From NCBI RefSeq assembly GCF_947072515.1, contig NZ_CAMTIG010000003.1, positions 62,001-126,000 of the forward strand: a stretch of DNA of 64,000 nt, in the 5' to 3' direction. The notes under the pieces are model-generated. The model was not told the origin of the DNA and searched no databases. It saw nothing but the letters and a program-made list of their open reading frames with translations. The translations under genes were made by a program, and so were the position numbers. Source of the stretch: an uncultured Clostridium sp. Lineage in GTDB: Bacteria > Bacillota > Clostridia > Clostridiales > Clostridiaceae. Positions within the stretch are counted from its first letter, which is position 1. Every line of letters begins with the position of its first letter. This document shows, one piece after another, positions 10,298 through 17,695 of the stretch.

Positions 10298-10894
10298 ATG
10301 AAGCATATAAAAATAGGTATAAAAATAACAATATTTTTTGCAATTGTCTGTGGACTAATCTATCCCTTAGTTTTAACTGGAATAGGTCAAGTGGCAGCTA
10401 ATAAAGATGCAAATGGAAGTTTAATTTATATAAATGGTAAAGCTGTAGGTTCTAAATATATAGGTCAAGACTTTAATAATGATCCAAGATATTTCCATGG
10501 TAGACCATCAGATATAAATTATGATACGACTCAAAAGAATGAAAAAATAGTACCTGAATCAGGAACAAATGTATTAGCACCATCATCTAAAGAACTACAA
10601 GTTAGAGTTAAAGCTGAAGTAGATAAGTTTATAAAAGAAAACCCAGGAGTAAATCCAAAAGATTTACCAGCAGAATTATTTACACAATCAGCATCAGGAT
10701 TAGATCCAGATATAACTCTTCAAGGAGCACAAGTTCAAATTGATAGAGTAGCTAAAAATACAGGAATAAGCAAAGAACAGTTAAATAGCTTTATTAAAGA
10801 AAGTGAAGAAGCACATTCACCATCAGGAGAAACTTTAATAAATGTATTAGAACTTAACTTAAAGGTTGCTAAAGCAGGAAACTATATAAAATAA
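10298..10894 (+). CDS. kdpC: Potassium-transporting ATPase KdpC subunit
   Basis: KdpC, 198 residues, with one N-terminal membrane span (residues ~8-28) and an extracytoplasmic domain. Family motifs include VGSKYIGQDF near residue 50, FHGRPS near 65, ASGLDPDI near 130 and NVLELN near the end. AGGAGG lies 7 bases before the ATG. It is the last gene of kdpFABC and is followed by a terminator. Confidence 0.95.
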   Translation: MKHIKIGIKITIFFAIVCGLIYPLVLTGIGQVAANKDANGSLIYINGKAVGSKYIGQDFNNDPRYFHGRPSDINYDTTQKNEKIVPESGTNVLAPSSKELQVRVKAEVDKFIKENPGVNPKDLPAELFTQSASGLDPDITLQGAQVQIDRVAKNTGISKEQLNSFIKESEEAHSPSGETLINVLELNLKVAKAGNYIK

Positions 10895-10927
10895 AAAAAA
10901 GGCAGTCCTTAGGGCTGCTTTTTTTAT
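10895..10927 (+). terminator. Terminator after kdpC
   Basis: The stem AAAGGCAGTCC / GGGCTGCTTT (two G-U pairs) with a 3-4 base loop is followed by a T-run. It separates kdpFABC from the kdpD-like gene, so the latter may be expressed at a lower or separate level. Confidence 0.8.
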
Positions 10928-10981
10928 ATAGAAAATGTAAGATAATATAATTAAGATATATGAAAAGAAAGGAAAATAAAG

Positions 10982-12139
10982 ATGGACAGTAAAGTTACAA
11001 ACTATAGAATAGAAGAATTTCATAGAGACAAACAAAATAAAAAACCAAACAAAGGAATATTTAAAGTTTATCTTGGATATTCGCCAGGAGTAGGAAAAAC
11101 TTATAGAATGCTTGAAGAAGGAAACAAGATGCTAGAATCAGGTAAGGATATAGTTATAGGATATGTAGAAGATCATGGGAGACTTGAAACTAGAGAAAAG
11201 ATTGGGGCATTAGAGGTAATTAAAAGAAAGCAAATAAAATATAAGAGTATAGACTTAGAAGAGATGAGTGTAGAAAATATAATTACAAGAAAACCTAAAT
11301 GGGTTATTGTAGATGAGTTAGCTCATACAAATGTACCAGGCTCAAAAAATAAAAAAAGATATGAAGATGTATTAGAAATATTAGATAGTGGAATAAATGT
11401 TATGACCACAGTTAATATACAACATATAGAAAGTCTAAATGATATGGTACAAGAAATTACAGGAATCAAAGTAAGAGAAACTGTACCAGACAGAATGCTT
11501 CAAATAGCAGATGACATTATGGTTATAGATTTACCACCAGAAATGTTAATTAAAAGACTTAAAAACGGACTTATATACAAAAAAGAGAATATTCAAAGAT
11601 CATTAGAAAACTTCTTTGTGAAAAGTAATCTTATAGCATTAAGAGAACTTGCATTAAGAGAAGCAGCGAACGAAATTGATGATGATTTAACAATATTAAA
11701 GAGAAATAGAGAGTTTAAGGATCATATAAATATAAATGAAAAAGTATTAGTTTGTATAAGTTCAAATCCAAATAGTTCTAAACTTATAAGACATGCGTAT
11801 AGAGTTGCAAGAAGATATAAATGTAATCTATATGTTCTGATAGTAGATTGTACAAATGTAGTTGCTAAGAGAGAGTATAAGGAAACAGATAAAACTTTAG
11901 AGTCACATAAGGTATTAGCCAAGAATTTAGATGCAATAATAGTAGAGAGACAAAGCAAATCAGTTTCAAGGGCTATTGTAGACTTTGCAAAAGAAGAGGG
12001 TATTACACAGATAATACTAGGACACAGTAGAAGAAGTAAAATGCAAACATTATTTAGAGGTTCAACAATAAGTAAAGTATTATCAGAAGCACCAAATGTA
12101 GAAGTAAGAGTGATACCATATATAGAAGAAATAGAGTAG
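10982..12139 (+). CDS. KdpD sensor-domain protein lacking histidine kinase
   Basis: This 385-residue protein matches only the N-terminal part of KdpD (~890 residues). Residues ~25-235 are the KdpD ATP-binding sensor domain, with Walker A GYSPGVGKT (32-40), VIVDELAHTN near 110 and TTVNIQHIESLND near 140. Residues ~248-380 are a universal-stress-like domain ending RVIPYIEEIE. The four membrane spans, GAF region and kinase domain of full KdpD are absent, and the gene ends cleanly with no remnant after it. No kdpE or kinase is in the window. Short KdpD proteins are known in other bacteria (for example cyanobacteria); how they signal is unclear. Confidence 0.9.
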   Translation: MDSKVTNYRIEEFHRDKQNKKPNKGIFKVYLGYSPGVGKTYRMLEEGNKMLESGKDIVIGYVEDHGRLETREKIGALEVIKRKQIKYKSIDLEEMSVENIITRKPKWVIVDELAHTNVPGSKNKKRYEDVLEILDSGINVMTTVNIQHIESLNDMVQEITGIKVRETVPDRMLQIADDIMVIDLPPEMLIKRLKNGLIYKKENIQRSLENFFVKSNLIALRELALREAANEIDDDLTILKRNREFKDHININEKVLVCISSNPNSSKLIRHAYRVARRYKCNLYVLIVDCTNVVAKREYKETDKTLESHKVLAKNLDAIIVERQSKSVSRAIVDFAKEEGITQIILGHSRRSKMQTLFRGSTISKVLSEAPNVEVRVIPYIEEIE

Positions 12140-12175
12140 AAAATTTTAACGCTAGCAAAAATAGAGGAGAAAAAA

Positions 12176-12559
12176 ATGAGTATTGCAGAGCGATTAAGGT
12201 ATTTTAGAGAGAGAAGCGGATATTCACAAGAGGACTTAGCTAAAAAGCTTAATATTTCAAGGCAGTCTATTTCTAAGTGGGAATTAGGAAAAAGCACACC
12301 GGATATTAATTATATTATTCAAATGAGTGAAATTTATGATGTATCTTTAGATGAACTATTAAAAGGTGAAGAGAAGAAGGGTGAAGTAATAAACAGTGAG
12401 ATAAAAGAAAAAGATTTAAGTATAATAAAAAAAGGCTTTTTATATTATAAAAAGGATTTTAAATATAGACACACTAATCCGGAGTTGGTGAAAATAAAAA
12501 CTATAGGATGGTTAGTGATAATTGGATTAATTTTAATTCTAGGTATTATAATGCATTAA
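12176..12559 (+). CDS. XRE-family regulator with C-terminal membrane anchor
   Basis: A 127-residue protein. Residues 4-60 form a Cro/CI-type helix-turn-helix (YSQEDLAKKLNISRQSISKW). A charged linker follows, and residues ~107-126 (IGWLVIIGLILILGIIMH) are a single hydrophobic segment. This is a membrane-tethered XRE regulator; the targets are unknown. GAGGAG lies 7 bases before the ATG. It starts 36 bases after the kdpD-like stop with no clear terminator between, so the two may be co-transcribed; a functional link to K+ sensing is speculative. Confidence 0.85.
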   Translation: MSIAERLRYFRERSGYSQEDLAKKLNISRQSISKWELGKSTPDINYIIQMSEIYDVSLDELLKGEEKKGEVINSEIKEKDLSIIKKGFLYYKKDFKYRHTNPELVKIKTIGWLVIIGLILILGIIMH

Positions 12560-12577
12560 AAGGACGCAACCACAGGA

Positions 12578-12621
12578 TGCAACTAAAAGTTGCATAAGAA
12601 ATGCTTTAGATTTCTTTTAAA
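12578..12621 (+). terminator. Two hairpins after the XRE gene
   Basis: The hairpin ATGCAACT / AGTTGCAT with a 3-base loop is followed by a second hairpin, AAGAAAT / ATTTCTT, and a short T-run (TTTT). The second is a plausible weak terminator. Confidence 0.55.
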
Positions 12622-12666
12622 ATATTTGATTATAGAAATATAAAAAATAGAAAGAAGGAATCTAAA

Positions 12667-13302
12667 ATGGAAAAACTGTTATCGACACCTATGACATCTA
12701 TAATTGGTATTCCAATTAATACATTTAAAGAAGTATGGCAATTTAATATATTTAATATTGCATTAGGAGGAATATTTCTTTTAGAAATATTAATTTTTAT
12801 AATAACGTACTCACCAAAAAATAGAGAAAATAGAGATAAAGGAACAGTATATGTGGTTGTAGTGGGATTTATGGGAAGCATATGGATTAATACATATTTC
12901 TTAAAAGGTAGTTTCATATTTCCTAAAATTAAATTGCCTTATGAAAGTTATATAATAGGAATATTATTGATGATACTAGGCATTATAGTCAGAGCTATTG
13001 CGGTGGGGACATTAAGAAAAAATTTCACATTGGAAGTTAATATATCAAGTAAGCAAAAGTTAATAACGAGTGGAATATATAAATATGTTCGTAATCCAGC
13101 TTATACTGGAAGTATAGTTAGTCTTATGGGAATAGCGATTTCATTTAGATGTGTAAACTCAATTATATGGAGTTTTATATTATTAATAGTATGTTATTCA
13201 TATAGAATTAAAGTAGAAGAAAGGGCTCTTAAAGAAAGATTTGGAGATGAATTTTTACAATATTGTATTAAGGTCAAGAAGCTGATTCCTTTTATATATT
13301 AA
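12667..13302 (+). CDS. ICMT/PEMT-type membrane methyltransferase
   Basis: A 211-residue membrane protein with about five hydrophobic segments. Its C-terminal half matches the isoprenylcysteine carboxyl methyltransferase / phospholipid methyltransferase family: LITSGIYKYVRNPAYTG at residues ~135-152 and the final EERALKERFGDEFLQYC. These enzymes use S-adenosylmethionine at the membrane; bacterial substrates are mostly unknown. AGAAGG precedes the ATG. It is a single gene ending in a terminator. Confidence 0.85.
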   Translation: MEKLLSTPMTSIIGIPINTFKEVWQFNIFNIALGGIFLLEILIFIITYSPKNRENRDKGTVYVVVVGFMGSIWINTYFLKGSFIFPKIKLPYESYIIGILLMILGIIVRAIAVGTLRKNFTLEVNISSKQKLITSGIYKYVRNPAYTGSIVSLMGIAISFRCVNSIIWSFILLIVCYSYRIKVEERALKERFGDEFLQYCIKVKKLIPFIY

Positions 13303-13310
13303 AATACGAA

Positions 13311-13357
13311 AAAAGAACTTAGTAAAAGATAAATCTTCTGCTAAGTTCTTTTTTTAT
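13311..13357 (+). terminator. Terminator after ICMT-like gene
   Basis: The stem AAGAACTTAG / CTAAGTTCTT with an 18-base loop that can form an inner stem is followed by T5. Confidence 0.85.
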
Positions 13358-13837
13358 GTAAAGGTATAGGAATGATTAAATAAAAAAGAATAGAATGAAA
13401 GAGTTTTTCATGGGTTATTCGGAAAAATATTAAATGCAGAAGAAAAACACAAATGTTGCATTTTGTATGCGTATAAAAAATAAAAATAGAAAAATTCTAT
13501 TGAAAAATGAAAGAAAATAAAATAATACTTTCATTAAAATGTTAAAAAAAAGTGAAGACACGAAAATGCCAAATAATCAAAAAAAGATGGAATATTATTA
13601 AAAATAATTAGAATTTTGATAAAATGAATAGGTTTTTTTAGTGAAAGCATTAAAAAATAGTATATTAACTTGAAATAAAATTATTTTAAACACCTATTTA
13701 ATAAAAAGTTAATTTTTGAAATGTTGAGAAAAATGCATAAAAAAGATATTATCTTATTAAGATGTTTCTGAACGAAAAAAAAATATTAAGGATTAATATT
13801 CGTTAGGATATAAACTAAAGAAGAAAGGGTGAAAACA
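13358..13837. other. 480-base intergenic region before the YjeM-like gene
   Basis: It has AT-rich sequence with no coding region or known RNA that I can see. The perfect 8-bp inverted repeat AATATTAA-gga-TTAATATT at 13782-13800 ends 37 bases before the start codon and could be an operator. Confidence 0.45.
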
Positions 13838-15406
13838 ATGAAGGATGCTAGCTTAAATAAAGGCGAGTACGCAGAAGAAATACAAGAAAACTTAATAGGA
13901 GAGGATAATAAGCAAACCAAGGTTGCAAAAGTTGGATTCTGGTCATTCGTAGCTATGATATTTATGACATGCTATGGATTAGCAAACGGACAACAAGTTT
14001 ATTACCAAATGGGATATGCGGCGATAACTTATATAATTATTGGTGTTGTAGTATTCTTTATTCCATATACTTTTATAGTATCGGAAATGAGTTCGGCATT
14101 TCACCAAGAAAAAGGTGGAATTTTCTCATGGATGAAAAACTCAGTAGGGTTAAGATTTAGTACAGTTGGTGTATTCCTTTGGTATATTTCAGCAGTTATT
14201 TGGTGGTTTAGTACAAGTTCTATTTGTATCACTTTTTCAACAATGATTTTTGGTAAAGATGAATCTGAAACTTGGAGATTATTTGGGTTAAGTAATACAG
14301 GAACTACAGCAATTATAGGTGTTATTTGGTTTTTAGTTATAGTATTTTTCTGCAGAAGAGGTATTAAAGCAATCGCGAAATTAACTAATATTTCAATGCT
14401 TGTTACTATTCTTATGCACATAATAATTTTAGGAGGAGGACTTTTAGTATTTTTCTTAAATGGGGCACATTTTGCACAACCTTTAGATTATCACGGAATT
14501 TCTTCTTTATTTATGGGACCTAATAAAGCCTATGATACTCCAATTGCAGCACTTGCATTCTTAGTATTTGCTATCTTTATTCTAGGTGGAATGGAAGCTA
14601 GTGGTGGACTTATAGATAAAGTTGATAAACCAAAAAAGAATGTTCCAAGAGCAATGATTTTATCAGGTATTATAATAGCAGTTTTATATGTGGCTATAGT
14701 TCTTATTTCAGGAATGGCAATAAATTGGAAGTCAGCTTTTAGTGATCCAAATGTAAATTTATTTAATTATGCAATTTATATGGTACAACAACAGTTCTAT
14801 ATGTTAGGTAGAGAAATTGGAATGTCTCCAGCAGCTTCATTAGCTTTAGGAGAATGGGTTAATAGAATTACAACATGGGTTGGATTTATAGCTATGCTTA
14901 ACTTACCATTAATGTTATTCTATCCAATTAAGCAAGTATTTGAAGGAATTCCAGAAGGAATGTTACCAAAATTCTTCCTTAAAAAGAATAAACATGGAAT
15001 TACAGCAAATGCATTATATGTACAAGCGGCTATTATTATTGGAGCTATGCTTCTAATTGGATTCGGTGGAAATGTTGCAAATACAGTATATAATAACTTA
15101 ACATTTATGGTTACTATAACAACAGCAATACCATGGGCATTTATAGTATTTGCATATATAAAATTCAAGTTAAATGATGATATAAAGAAAGAATATGAAT
15201 TCTTTAATAAAAAATGGGGTGTTATCGTAGGTTGTATAACTCTCATAGCACTAGTATTTTCGATTGTATTCTCAATTATACAACCATTCTTAGAACATAA
15301 TTATCAACAAGGAATATGGATAGTATCAGGTCCATTAATCTTTGGAATAATAGGATTCTTCCTAGCACAAAATTATGTAAGAAAAAGAAAAAAAGGCTTA
15401 ATTTAA
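13838..15406 (+). CDS. YjeM-type amino acid permease (APC superfamily)
   Basis: A 522-residue integral membrane transporter with about 12-13 hydrophobic segments. It resembles E. coli YjeM and more distantly the glutamate/GABA antiporter GadC: YYQMGYAAITY near residue 50, MSSAFHQEKGGIFSWMKNS near 85, GGMEASGG near 250. The hydrophilic N-terminal ~35 residues carry no signal. I choose ATG 13838 over an upstream GTG at 13829, because AAAGGGTG overlaps the GTG and is well spaced for the ATG. No decarboxylase gene lies beside it, so a GadB/GadC acid-resistance role is not supported. Substrate unknown. Confidence 0.85.
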   Translation: MKDASLNKGEYAEEIQENLIGEDNKQTKVAKVGFWSFVAMIFMTCYGLANGQQVYYQMGYAAITYIIIGVVVFFIPYTFIVSEMSSAFHQEKGGIFSWMKNSVGLRFSTVGVFLWYISAVIWWFSTSSICITFSTMIFGKDESETWRLFGLSNTGTTAIIGVIWFLVIVFFCRRGIKAIAKLTNISMLVTILMHIIILGGGLLVFFLNGAHFAQPLDYHGISSLFMGPNKAYDTPIAALAFLVFAIFILGGMEASGGLIDKVDKPKKNVPRAMILSGIIIAVLYVAIVLISGMAINWKSAFSDPNVNLFNYAIYMVQQQFYMLGREIGMSPAASLALGEWVNRITTWVGFIAMLNLPLMLFYPIKQVFEGIPEGMLPKFFLKKNKHGITANALYVQAAIIIGAMLLIGFGGNVANTVYNNLTFMVTITTAIPWAFIVFAYIKFKLNDDIKKEYEFFNKKWGVIVGCITLIALVFSIVFSIIQPFLEHNYQQGIWIVSGPLIFGIIGFFLAQNYVRKRKKGLI

Positions 15407-15415
15407 TATATAAAA

Positions 15416-15449
15416 TAAAAAGGAATTGCAATATGTAGTTCCTTTTTTG
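15416..15449 (+). terminator. Terminator after YjeM-like gene
   Basis: The stem AAAAGGAA / TTCCTTTT with a 13-base loop is followed by a T-run. Confidence 0.75.
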
Positions 15450-15509
15450 ATTGTAGAAAGGATTTATATGCATTTGGGAAATAAAAAGATGCATGTTAGT
15501 TATGATTGG

Positions 15510-15538
15510 TTCATTTTAGAAGGAAAGAGAAATATAAT
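15510..15538 (+). promoter_or_regulatory. Possible promoter of second LytTR operon
   Basis: TATAAT at 15533-15538 with a poor -35 (TTCATT, 15510-15515) at 17 bases. GTTATGATT (15499) and GTTCATTTT (15509) next to the weak -35 resemble half-sites, which would fit an activator-dependent promoter. Weak evidence. Confidence 0.35.
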
Positions 15539-15620
15539 AAAATTGTAGTTATAACTATTAATGAAAATATTTTTAAATCGATAGATAAGGGATAAAGAAC
15601 TAGTTAAAGGGAGAAAAGAG

Positions 15621-16058
15621 ATGAAGATAATAGTAGATGAGAGGCAAGCGGTTGATGAGATAGAAGTAATTATTAGATGTAATAAAGTAACTGATGAAGT
15701 TAAGAATATTATTAAGCTGCTGGATACTAGTATAGCGCAGATTAAAGGGCGTAGAGCCGGTTGTATAAGATTGATAAATATAAGTGAAATATATTATTTA
15801 GAAAGTGTAGATAAAAAAACTTTCTTATATACAGAAGATAAAGTATATGAAATAAAAGAAAGATTATATATGATAGTTGAAATGCTTAAAAATAAAGGAT
15901 TTATAAGAATATCTAAAAGTATGATAGTAAATTTAATGTATGTTAGAGGAATAAAACCTAAAATAAATAAAAGATTAATTTTAAATTTAGAAAATAAAGA
16001 AAAATTAATTGTATCACGAAGTTTTGTTGATGAATTTAAAAGAGAATTAGGAATGTAG
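15621..16058 (+). CDS. LytTR-family transcriptional regulator (second copy type)
   Basis: A 145-residue stand-alone LytTR regulator without a receiver domain. Its short N-terminal region shares the pattern EIEVIIRC with the regulator at 3250. Residues ~48-143 are the LytTR domain, with GFIRISKSMIVNLMYVRGI and the final IVSRSFVDEFKREL. AAGGGAG lies upstream of the ATG. The next gene's binding site overlaps this stop codon, so the two are one operon. Same layout as 3250-4393, but the partner membrane protein is different. Confidence 0.9.
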   Translation: MKIIVDERQAVDEIEVIIRCNKVTDEVKNIIKLLDTSIAQIKGRRAGCIRLINISEIYYLESVDKKTFLYTEDKVYEIKERLYMIVEMLKNKGFIRISKSMIVNLMYVRGIKPKINKRLILNLENKEKLIVSRSFVDEFKRELGM

Positions 16059-16067
16059 GTGAAGAAG

Positions 16068-16787
16068 ATGTATATTAATATTTTAATTATTGTTGGAATT
16101 CTTATAATAATAGGAATAGTGATTAATTTGAAGTTAAAGAGAGAAGAAAAAAATTTAAATAATCATTTAGAAAAATACAGAGAGAATTTAAAAGAGCAAA
16201 CTTTAAGTGAACAAGTTAAAGAGAGAATGAAAGAAGCAGAGAAAAATGTAGCATTAAAAGTACTTATTTTAAAAGGTGAGGAAAAATTTGCGAGAAATAT
16301 TAGATGGGACAGCGATGCAGTGTTTTTAATAGAGTTAAGTGAAAAGGGAATAGAACAATATAATATAAATTTTCTTACAAAGAAAAAAGGAAAAATATTT
16401 GAAGAAATATTATGTGAAGCAATAAAAGAGATAAAAATAGATATTGGAATTGTTTATAGAAATAGAGGGGCTGCAATTTTTCCAAAATGGGATTATGGGA
16501 GTGAGGAAAAAAAAGATGATGTCTTTGGAAAGATTCTATTTACCTTAGAAATAGAGATAAAAACAATTACTGGAGAAATTAAAAGGTTTGCATCAGATGA
16601 ATTAAGAGATAAATTAAGGATATTAGTAGAGTGGGCAAAAGAAAATAATATTAAAATAGTAGATAAAAATAATATTATAAACCAATTAGAAAAAATGAGT
16701 GATGGAGAAATATATAAATATTATAGAAATAGAAAAGAAGAAAAATATTTAGGAGTGAAAAATCATAATAAAATATATGAGGATTAG
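16068..16787 (+). CDS. Membrane-anchored protein of unknown function
   Basis: I do not recognise this 239-residue protein. It has one N-terminal membrane span (residues ~3-22), then a long charged helical stretch (~25-65) and a mixed soluble domain (~66-239) with EKFARNIRWDSDAVFLIEL and ITGEIKRFASDELRDKL. There are no catalytic motifs. The start ATG 16068 is chosen because AGGTG overlapping the regulator's stop codon lies 6 bases before it; an earlier in-frame GTG (16059) lies inside that site. It is not a DUF3021 protein, the usual partner of such LytTR regulators. Confidence 0.75.
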   Translation: MYINILIIVGILIIIGIVINLKLKREEKNLNNHLEKYRENLKEQTLSEQVKERMKEAEKNVALKVLILKGEEKFARNIRWDSDAVFLIELSEKGIEQYNINFLTKKKGKIFEEILCEAIKEIKIDIGIVYRNRGAAIFPKWDYGSEEKKDDVFGKILFTLEIEIKTITGEIKRFASDELRDKLRILVEWAKENNIKIVDKNNIINQLEKMSDGEIYKYYRNRKEEKYLGVKNHNKIYED

Positions 16788-16851
16788 AATTATAGAAAAA
16801 TGTGATTTTAGTAAATAAAAAAGAGTATTTAAAATTAAATATGATGATCAA

Positions 16852-16897
16852 GTAATTGGCTTAGAAAATTAAAAAATTTTTAAGTCAATTTTTTTAT
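16852..16897 (+). terminator. Terminator before the ilv operon
   Basis: The imperfect stem AATTGGCTTAGAAAATT / AATTTTTAAGTCAATT is followed by T7. Confidence 0.7.
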
Positions 16898-17007
16898 TAG
16901 GTTTTAAAAAAATAATAGGATAAATAAATTAAAAATTGAATGAATGATAATAAAATATATAGCACAGAAGGACAAATTTTTATATTTGTAAAAAATATTT
17001 CCAATAA

Positions 17008-17036
17008 TTGACAGTTGGAAAGAGGAGTAGTAAAAT
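17008..17036 (+). promoter_or_regulatory. Consensus promoter of the ilv-leu operon
   Basis: A -35 TTGACA (17008-17013), exactly 17-base spacer, and -10 TAAAAT (17031-17036). Transcription should start near 17043, giving a ~113-base leader before ilvN. Confidence 0.8.
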
Positions 17037-17059
17037 TAACGAAAGATAAAAAGAGTTTT

Positions 17060-17120
17060 GTAAAAAGTAAGTGTTTAATTTCCACTTTTATGAGTAAATC
17101 AAAAAGTGGTTTTTTTATAT
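17060..17120 (+). promoter_or_regulatory. Leader terminator (attenuator) of the ilv-leu operon
   Basis: The hairpin CCACTTTT / AAAAAGTGG (17083-17111) is followed by T7 inside the transcribed leader, 36 bases before ilvN. An upstream AAAAGT (17062 onward) could pair with the terminator's ACTTTT arm as a competing structure. There is no T-box TGGNACC sequence and no obvious leader peptide rich in Ile/Val/Leu codons, so the signal is unknown. Confidence 0.6.
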
Positions 17121-17155
17121 AGATTAGTAGAAAAAGAAGTGAAGGGAGGCATATT

Positions 17156-17668
17156 ATGAAAAGACATGTATTAGCTGTATTAGTAAAGAATTCTTCAGGA
17201 GTTTTAAGTAGGGTAGCAGGATTATTTTCAAGAAGAGGATACAATATTGATAGTTTATCAGTTGGGCAAACTGAAAATCCTAATATATCAAGAATGACTA
17301 TTTGTTTAAATGGAGACGATAATATATTAGAACAATTTGAGAAGCAATTAAGTAAGTTAGAAGAGATAATAAGTGTTGAAAATTTAAGACCAGAAACATC
17401 TGTGTATAGAGAACTTGTATTAATAAAAGTGAAGGCAACACCAGAAAATAGAGGAGCTATAAATGAGGTTGTTAAGATATTTAGAAGTAAGATAATAGAT
17501 GTTTCAAAAGATACATTAACAATAGAGCTAACAGGGGATGAAAGTAAAATAGAGGCATTGATTAATTTAGTAGAAGAGTATGGAATAGAAGAAGTTGTGA
17601 GAACGGGAATTACAGCTATAGAGAGAGGAGATACAACTATAACTAAAAGAGATAATTTTAGAATTTAA
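17156..17668 (+). CDS. ilvN: Acetolactate synthase small (regulatory) subunit
   Basis: The regulatory subunit of acetohydroxyacid synthase, 170 residues. It has an N-terminal ACT domain (residues 3-75; VLVKNSSGVLSRVAGLFSRR) that binds valine and a C-terminal domain (~80-160; ATPENRGAINEVVKIF). It activates the catalytic subunit IlvB, encoded five genes downstream at 22245, and confers feedback inhibition. GGGAGG lies 7 bases before the ATG. It is the first gene of the operon, 27 bases before leuC. Confidence 0.95.
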   Translation: MKRHVLAVLVKNSSGVLSRVAGLFSRRGYNIDSLSVGQTENPNISRMTICLNGDDNILEQFEKQLSKLEEIISVENLRPETSVYRELVLIKVKATPENRGAINEVVKIFRSKIIDVSKDTLTIELTGDESKIEALINLVEEYGIEEVVRTGITAIERGDTTITKRDNFRI

Positions 17669-17695
17669 GTTATAAGAAATAAGGGGGGATTATGT

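Larger units (their letters stand above)
16788..17155. other. 368-base intergenic region holding the ilv promoter and leader
   Basis: It holds the terminator of the upstream operon, then the consensus promoter and attenuator-like hairpin of the ilv operon, each listed separately. No small gene is seen in it. Confidence 0.7.

Noticed and set aside
11720-11850. c-di-AMP binding motif in the KdpD universal-stress-like domain
   Set aside because: The aligned positions read SSN and LYVLI rather than SxS and FTAxY; only the first Ser fits, so binding cannot be claimed.
13838-15406. Glutamate/GABA antiporter GadC
   Set aside because: The N-terminal half is closer to YjeM and there is no glutamate decarboxylase gene beside it.
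17008-17060. T-box stem I in the ilv leader (GAGGAGTAGTAA looks like the start of one)
   Set aside because: The sequence lies between a perfect -35 and -10, so it is promoter spacer and not transcribed; no TGGNACC antiterminator element follows.
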